From Copromyces sp. CBS 386.78 (Eukaryota > Ascomycota > Sordariomycetes > Sordariales > Sordariaceae): a stretch of DNA of 64,000 nucleotides. The stretch spans positions 1 through 64,000 of the forward strand of contig MU839216.1 of NCBI GenBank assembly GCA_030685235.1. The letters run 5' to 3'. Within the stretch, counting starts at the first letter, position 1. Each line of letters opens with the position of its first letter. Position numbers and translations under genes: made by a program. This document shows, piece by piece, positions 57,448 through 64,000 of the stretch. The notes under the pieces were generated by a model. The model saw nothing but the letters and a program-made list of their open reading frames with translations, made no database searches and was not told the DNA's origin.

Positions 57448-57606
57448 GGCAAGAGGAAAGAGCGAAAGAACGAACATGCCCTCTGTGGGATGGAATCGGG
57501 GGACCAAAAAGTGGTGTCTCCAAGTGACGTCACGATGGTGGTTGGGGACCAGTTGTGCGACGAGCAAGGGCAACGAAAGAAGCTGTGATGTGATGTATTG
57601 AGTTGC
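57273..57606. other. intergenic leader of the DUF1264 gene
   Basis: Promoter side of the minus-strand gene, with a T-rich microsatellite (TTTTC units) near 57418-57448. No gene. Confidence 0.5.
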
Positions 57607-58356
57607 TACTCGTCGGTTAGGTGGATTCGCTTCGCCAGCCAACCAACTCTTATAGCCCCTCTGAGAGTCGGTCTTTTTACCTGTAACGCGCAAGCTCTAT
57701 AACGGTTTTGGAACTTCAACCACAATTACTCAACCACATCAAATAGCAATGAGACAAAAATAAACTATATTAAAGATATAAATATAAGAAGCAACTCTAG
57801 AAATTTTTAAGACTACGGACTTAAAATTGCACTCTCGATAATCGTTTAAATCTAACAACTGGGGAGTATTTACAAGCAAAGATTTAGCTAAGGTTAAGGT
57901 TTCGACTAAATATTTCTTTAACTTCTTAAACTCTTTTCCTCAACTAATTTTTAAGCAAATTTAATACAAAGACATTCCTTTAATAAAGAAAGTGTTATGG
58001 GGCTGCCGCCCAGAGGTCCCAGTCTGGAAGCCTTCCAGACGTGCACCCTGTCTCCCGACACAGACCCCTTGGGTATAAGAGCGCTGTCCACCGCTCCTTC
58101 CATGTATCTAGATTCTTCTTCTCCTTGTCGAACCTTTTCAATACACAGTTTGCCTTGCACCTGTGCCAACCGTGCAAGAACCATAACAGAAAGGTTACGA
58201 AAGACTAAGAATAAAATTTGATATTAAAATCTTTAAAGTTGGTTGAGATATTCCAAATCGTTATAGAGCTTGCGCGTTACAGGTAAAAAGACCGACTCTC
58301 AGAGGGGCTATAAGAGTTGGTTGGCTGGCGAAGCGAATCCACCTAACCGACGAGTA
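57607..58356. mobile_element. TIR element (MITE-like) with TA target duplication
   Basis: The 98 bases at 57607-57704 are the exact reverse complement of 58259-58356. Counting the outer TA on each side as the target duplication, the element is 57609-58354 (746 bp) with 96-bp inverted ends starting CTCGTCGGTTAGG. Similarity continues inward with changes that could be RIP (GTTTTGGAAC against ATTTGGAAT). The interior is AT-rich and has no transposase, so it is non-autonomous. A TA duplication suggests Tc1/mariner-type mobilisation. Removing the nested LTR and one target copy leaves about 545 bp. Confidence 0.85.
57993..58188. mobile_element. solo LTR nested in the TIR element
   Basis: A 196-bp block of normal GC content starts TGTTATGG and ends CCATAACA, an 8-base inverted terminal repeat with TG...CA ends. 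It is flanked on both sides by GAAAG (57988-57992 and 58189-58193), a perfect 5-bp target duplication. It contains a TATA-like GGGTATAAGAGCG. These are the marks of a solo LTR left by recombination of an LTR retrotransposon. It shows no RIP-like decay. Confidence 0.85.
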
Positions 58357-58890
58357 AGTCTGGAAAGATTGTGTGGAAAGGTCTGGAGGGCTAAATCTGG
58401 AAGGTGTCAGATTACAGGGTGCAGATCACACCCAGATGTAGAGGGTCCTAGTTACCTGACTAAAGGTCAGAGCATTTCTGGGATACCCGAGCACCCCCCA
58501 GACCTTCTGGAGCGGATTTATTCGACAGCCAGTTTCTAGACAGTTCAATCAACCAGTTCACACTAGTAAATCTGACAATTAATAGTCTAATACGCGTATT
58601 ACCTATTAATTACCTATTAATACGACAATTAGCATTAATTAATGGTTAATAATTAAACTATCACAGGGTTAGGCCTGTGATGTGCTGTGCTGCACTGACT
58701 GCACATGTACTGTACCGACCAGAGCCTAGAGCTCTGCCCGCGTACATTAGCCATGTCACTGTTACGTGCAGCCTCACGTACCCGCGCACGGTCTAGTCTG
58801 TAGGGCTTTCGCCTATATAGCCAGACTTCCGCGTATACTTCTTTCCTTTCTCCTTATATAATAATATATATCGTACCCTACCTATAACGA
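58357..58890. other. non-RIP island between the TIR element and the gypsy remnant
   Basis: Ordinary GC content with no gene. An inverted pair ATCACAGG/CCTGTGAT lies near 58660-58682, and a promoter-like TATATAG and C/T-rich stretch at 58810-58860 precede the RIP-mutated coding body. This may be part of the LTR or leader of the retrotransposon, but its ends are not defined. Confidence 0.4.
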
Positions 58891-61800
58891 TGCCCTCTCG
58901 CCCTATAATAGTTTATTATATCAACTATTGCGCTACGCGCGTTTACCATTATAAGAAGAAGATTGCTCGCATTTCGATCGCAATAATTAATCAATTAAAA
59001 CTCGACCTTACGTATTCCCAACTCTAATTACGAACCCAGCCGTTAAACTAAGTAAAATACTAAACCGAATATCGTTAATTAAAATCGTTCGTACTCTCTT
59101 TCTCTCCTTTATATTTATTAAAATATATTTAATCTAGCGATTAATATTTAATTCTATCGTTCCTCGAACCTAGCCTATAACCAATAATTTTATTACTATT
59201 ACGGTTATTAACACTATCGTAGCAATTATTAGCTCTATATATTAAAACGATTTAACAATTTTCATTTAAACGTTCGAAGGCTTCTATTATTAAACGATTA
59301 AAATTTCAATTCCTATTTCTTAAGCGTATAATTTTACTAACCTTTCTATTTTTTAAACTTTCTTCTCCGCTTTTTATCGCTTACTCCGCAATAATATAAT
59401 TGTAATTAGAGCCGACGTTTATAATTTTAAAGAAGATTTTATTATAGTTAAAAAGGAAATCGTTTATTTATATATTCGTATTAGAGATTTTAACTACGAA
59501 ATTGCTTATAAGGAGAGTAATATCGCAATTATCCGTACTTAATATTTGTTCGCTATTTAAATTAGTATAAAAGATTATTAAAATTAAATTAAATCGTTCT
59601 ACAAATAGATCGCCGCTTTTAAAAAGGAGTTTAACGATTTCCGTACAATATTTACGACCGTTTTCTAATTTTAGAAGGATTATTATTAAAAGATCTTTTT
59701 CGACCTTTATACATAATTTCCGAAGAATAGCCCGGTTCCCCCCTCCCCTAATTTAACCCTTTTACCTCCTAGCGTATTTAGTAATCCCAATAACGACGAT
59801 AATATAATAAGTATTAGTAAGGATAGTAGCAGCTATAAGTTAGTATTACGTATTATAATTACTTCTATTTTTAATAATAAACGATTATTAATTAAATATA
59901 TTATTAAATATTACGTTTAATATATATATATAAAATTTATTTAAGTAGATAAATTTAAAATTTTTACCGACGAGCGCCCTAAATTTTCCTTTATCGCCCG
60001 CTCTATCGAAGGCATTCCGTTCGAAACTTTTAAAATTAAATTAAATAAAGCTATCTTCGGCGAACTTTATAAGTAGGCTATAGCCTTCGAATTAATTAAC
60101 GAATTAAATAAAAAGTACAATAATATTAATATTGTTATCGAATCCCGCCGCGCCTTCAAAGACTTTAAAATATTTAAAAAAATAAAGTAGACCGATTTTA
60201 AAGAAAAATTCGTTATATTCGTCGATAAATATAAATTCGATAATAGTATAAAAATTTATTACTTTTATTAGAAAATTAGCAATTATATTCGCTTTACCTT
60301 TTTTTATTAACGTCCTTAGCCTACCGACAATAAGTTTAATAAATAATTTAAAACCGCTTATAATTTCGTTAAAGTATTAAAAAATAAAGATTAGCATAAA
60401 AAATAGATTAATTTATTTTATAAAACTAATACAACTAATACCTCCATTCTTATTAATCGTTCTAATACTTCCGCGACCGAAATAATTATTAATTAGGGTA
60501 GCGATACAATAGATTTTAATACTATAATAGAAACGGATATTTAAATATTTTATATAATTAAAGCTAACGTTTTTAAATATCGTATAAAAACGGGCGTTTA
60601 TATTCGCTACGGAAAGCCCGGCTATTATTCTATTAATTATTGCGCTTACGTTAATTTTAAAAAGGAGGTTAAACCTTATAATAATTATAATAAAGGCCGC
60701 AGCGGTAATATTAGTAATATTAATAACGGTAGTAATAACCGTAATAATAGCGGTAATAATAATACTTCTAATAACGGAAGTAACGGTAACCGTAATAATA
60801 ATAGTAATAGTAATAATAATAGTAGTATTTAATAGTAGTTTACCTAAGGCTAGTATAATTATAAATAGTAGCGCCCTAATTATAATGGCGGTTACTACGT
60901 TAACGCTATAAACCCCAGCGCTCTAATTCCCGGTACCCCGGCTTCTGGCTATTATAATCCCGTTCCCGCTTATTAGCCCGGCTTTATCGGCCTAGTTATA
61001 GGTAACGAGAATAGTTTTATTTCGGGCTAGGGAAATATGTAGCCTCCTAATTAAATCGTATTTAAAAGTACAAATCCAATAAATATAGAGGAAATAATAG
61101 GACCGTCCCTATATAGCTAAATATTATTAAAATAAATAGATTTTTAGTAGATAGCCGTTATAAATATTTTAATTTATTAAATCTTTTTATTTATTTATTC
61201 TATAGACTATATAAATTATATTGTACTACTCTTATTAATAGTGGATATATTACCTTTAATTTTATTAATTACTATTTTATTTATTATTATTATTTCCCTT
61301 TTCTTCTATTCGCTATCTTTAAATTATTATACTTCGCTAATGGCTAAGTTAAAGGTAGTATTACCTATTTCTTTAAATTTATAATGTAAATAAGAATTTA
61401 TTACGAAATTATTAATTTATTAATCTATAATTTAATTAAAGATAACCCTATTATTTTAAATTATTTATAGTTCGTTTATTACGCCCTAAATATTAATTAG
61501 CCTAACGATTCTTTTTAGTTTAATTCTATTTGTAAATAATACGGCTATTTCCTACCTAGGGCTTTAAATTATATTATTCCGCTCTCGAATTACTATTTTA
61601 CGACTTTGCGATTATTAGTTCAATTTTTATATTAAAATTTATTAGTAGAGGATATAGAGCACGAAGGCGAACTTAATTAAAGAGAAGTAAAAACCGTTAA
61701 ACGCTTATTAATCTTTGCTATAATTAAGCGAATTATTTGTTAATAATTTTATTATTTTAAATATAGAATTGCTAATTAATTAGGTATTATTCTATTCGGG

Positions 61801-64000
61801 AAAGTAAAAGGCGGTAGTATAATTATATTATTAGCCCTACCCCCGGCGCTTCTTTTAATATTTCGCCCGGCGTTTTATTATTAGGCTAGCGGTATAAGGA
61901 CTTTTACGGCGGACTATTACGTCCCAATTCGGCTTTATAATATCCCGGCTAGTCCTATTAACTTTAATAATATTAAAGAATTCCTTACTATTATTTTTAA
62001 TTGGTTAGTAGAGACCTATAAATTTCCGATTATCCGTATAATTTAGGCTAATTTAGATAAGGATATCCGTAAGTTAACTAAGGAAAACGAGAAATTAGAA
62101 AAGGAAGGGCTTATTTTAGACCTTTAGAGTATAAGCGATAATTTTACGCTAAATATAGTAGTAGAAATATTATTAAGTAAAAGTTAGCGTTTTAAATATT
62201 TTTTTAGTAATAAATATTATTATTAAATTAACGCCTTAGTAGGAAATAGGGACGAAGCCGCTTTAAAGGCTATAAAAATTTCTAACTTTATTAAAATTAA
62301 TAGTACCGATAACGATTTTCCTTATTATAAGAATTCAATTAATAAATATTTTATAATAAACAGTATTATTATTAATAAAATTACGTTTAAAGACGTAGTA
62401 TAATTCTATAAGAAAGTTAATAAACCTTTTAAAACGGTCGTAGAAATTTAAATTAAACTCTTATAATAATATTAGTATTATACGTAAACTTTTGTATAAG
62501 AAGGAACGAATATTCTTCTTCTTTATAAAGTATACAATTTAAAGATTAAACTCTATCCGGGAATAACCCCCCCCGCTTCCCGCAATTATACATTTAATTT
62601 TAACGAATTTAATATTATTAAAAAATAAATCGATAATATATTTTAAAAGAAATTTATTAGACTTTTACAATTAGAGGCCTTAATACTTCTATTCTTTATT
62701 AAGAAGCCGGGAAGCGGAATCTACATTTATATTAATTATTACGGCGTTAATAACGTTATTTTTAAATCCTATTATCCCTTCCCGCTTATTAAAAAAACCT
62801 TTAACGCAATTTACTACACTAAGATTTTTATAAAATTCGATGTAATTACTGCTTTTAATTATATTTATATTAAATAAGGATACGAGTAGCTTACCGTTTT
62901 TATAATTCGGTTTAGCCTATTTGAATCTTTAATTGTTTTTTTTAGTTTATAAGGCGCTTTAAGTGTATTTTAGAATTATATTAACGATATTCTATATAAT
63001 ATTTTCGATATTTATGCGATTGCTTATTTCGACGATATCCTTATTTATTTTAATAATATTAAAGATTATAAGCGGTATATTAACGACGTTTTCAATAGGT
63101 TGGCAAAAGCGGGCTTTAATATTAATATTAATAAATATAAATTTTATACGATAAAGACGAAATATTTAAACTTAATTATTATACTTAGAAGTATTGAAAT
63201 GGATTTAAAAAAGGTTAAGGCTATTGTAGATTAGTAAGTACTAGAATTAAAGAAATTACTATAGTCCTTTTTAAATTTTGTAAATTTTTATTAGCGGTTT
63301 ATAAAGGAATTTTCAATAATAATTACCCTACTTTATAAGCTTATAAAGAAGGATATTGGCTAGTTTTAGGACGACTACTATTAAACTACTTTTAAAGTTT
63401 TTAAAAAAATATTTTTAAAAGGCTTCGTTTTAAAGATTTATAATTAGTTTAAAAAGATTATAATTAAAATAGATATTTTTAATTAGGCTGTAGGCGGTAC
63501 CCTTTCTTAGTACGGGGATAACGGTATCTTTTACCTTATCGCCTACTTCTTTACTAAATATAGCTCCTAAGAATATAATTACGATATATACAATAAAAAG
63601 TTATTTATAATTATTAAGGTATTAAAGGAGTAGAGGCTAAAATTAGAAGGAATTTAATAATTATTCGATATTTTTATAAACTATAAAAATCTCTAGATAT
63701 TTACGACCAATAAATAATTAATTTAATATTATATATAGTAATCTTAGTTTTTATTTTATTTTAATTTCTTAATTAAATATATTCCGGGTTCGAAAAACCT
63801 TTGCCCAAATATTTTAAACCGTAAGCCTAACGACCAATTTAATAATAAAGAGGACGATTATTTTATTATTCGTAAATAGGCTTTATTAAACCTATTTTAA
63901 TTTAAGGAAGAATATTTTGAATTTGATAATTTAATAGTAGGATTCTTATTTTACTTGCTAGGCCCGGACGACCTAAATATTTTATTAACCGATAATTTCG
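58890..64000 (+). mobile_element. RIP-mutated Ty3/gypsy retrotransposon (3' end outside window)
   Basis: Very AT-rich; CA and TG are rare, CG is kept, and frames are riddled with TAG/TAA where CAG, CAA or TGG once stood. Along the plus strand the order is gag-pol. A gag zinc-knuckle relic lies near 60594-60650 (YGKPGYYS, cysteines and histidine changed to tyrosine). The reverse transcriptase catalytic block is near 63018-63060 (AYFDDILIYF). An RNase H-like stretch follows at 63470-63720 (AVGGTLS, IAYFFTKYS, EYNYDIYNK). RT before RNase H in one pol, with a gag knuckle upstream, fits Ty3/gypsy. The integrase and 3' LTR would lie beyond 64000. It is certainly inactive. Confidence 0.85.

Noticed and set aside
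62963..63154. 63-codon hydrophobic frame near 63 kb
   Set aside because: A chance frame in RIP-mutated DNA; it overlaps the reverse transcriptase relic in another frame.

Overview
This window is nuclear DNA of a filamentous ascomycete, most likely a Sordariomycete close to Neurospora. The grounds are short introns (57-122 bp) with GTAWGT-type donors and CTAAC/CTGAC branch sites, C-rich third codon positions, fungal-only families (HET, DUF4470/MYND, fungal PD-(D/E)XK), and AT-rich tracts at both ends in which CA/TG dinucleotides are scarce while CG survives. That last signature is expected of repeat-induced point mutation (RIP) acting on CpA. No species is proven from the sequence alone.

Layout. 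1-870: RIP-like AT-rich DNA. 0.9-3.2 kb: gene-poor, with a broken LRR/F-box-like gene split by a ~546 bp repeat element carrying a tRNA-like core. 3.3-5.1 kb: adenylate/UMP-CMP kinase-like gene (minus). 5.9-9.6 kb: a headless LaeA-like methyltransferase remnant and two diverged tandem paralogs of a fungal membrane protein, one frameshifted, bordered by short duplicated blocks. 10.2-11.4 kb: multi-pass membrane protein. 13.5-17.7 kb: secreted protein, tiny Cys-rich protein, F-box protein. 18.2-21.7 kb: a divergent mitochondrial sulfide-oxidation pair, persulfide dioxygenase and sulfide:quinone oxidoreductase. 22.6-27.6 kb: a truncated GMC oxidoreductase and a large DUF4470+MYND gene read in three exons and interrupted by one TAG. 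29.3-33.8 kb: HET-domain gene with an acidic minisatellite, and a fungal PD-(D/E)XK nuclease-like gene with a one-base frameshift.

36.7-56.3 kb is an intracellular siderophore (ferricrocin-type) locus: L-ornithine N5-monooxygenase (sidA type) followed by a 5178-residue NRPS with order A-T-C, A-T-C, T-C, A-T-C, T-C, T-C. Six perfect ATCWGATAA sites, three upstream of each gene, fit repression by the iron-responsive GATA factor (SRE/SreA/URBS1 type). The monooxygenase makes N5-hydroxyornithine; after acylation by an enzyme not in this window, the NRPS would join three such residues with small amino acids.

56.4-57.3 kb: convergent DUF1264/OBAP-like gene. 57.6-58.4 kb: a TIR element (two identical 98-bp inverted arms including a TA duplication) into which a 196-bp solo LTR with a perfect 5-bp target duplication has inserted. 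58.7-64 kb: a RIP-mutated Ty3/gypsy retrotransposon (gag zinc knuckle, reverse transcriptase, RNase H) that runs off the window end.

Intron and exon limits were read by eye from splice consensus and frame continuity; no search or alignment program was run.
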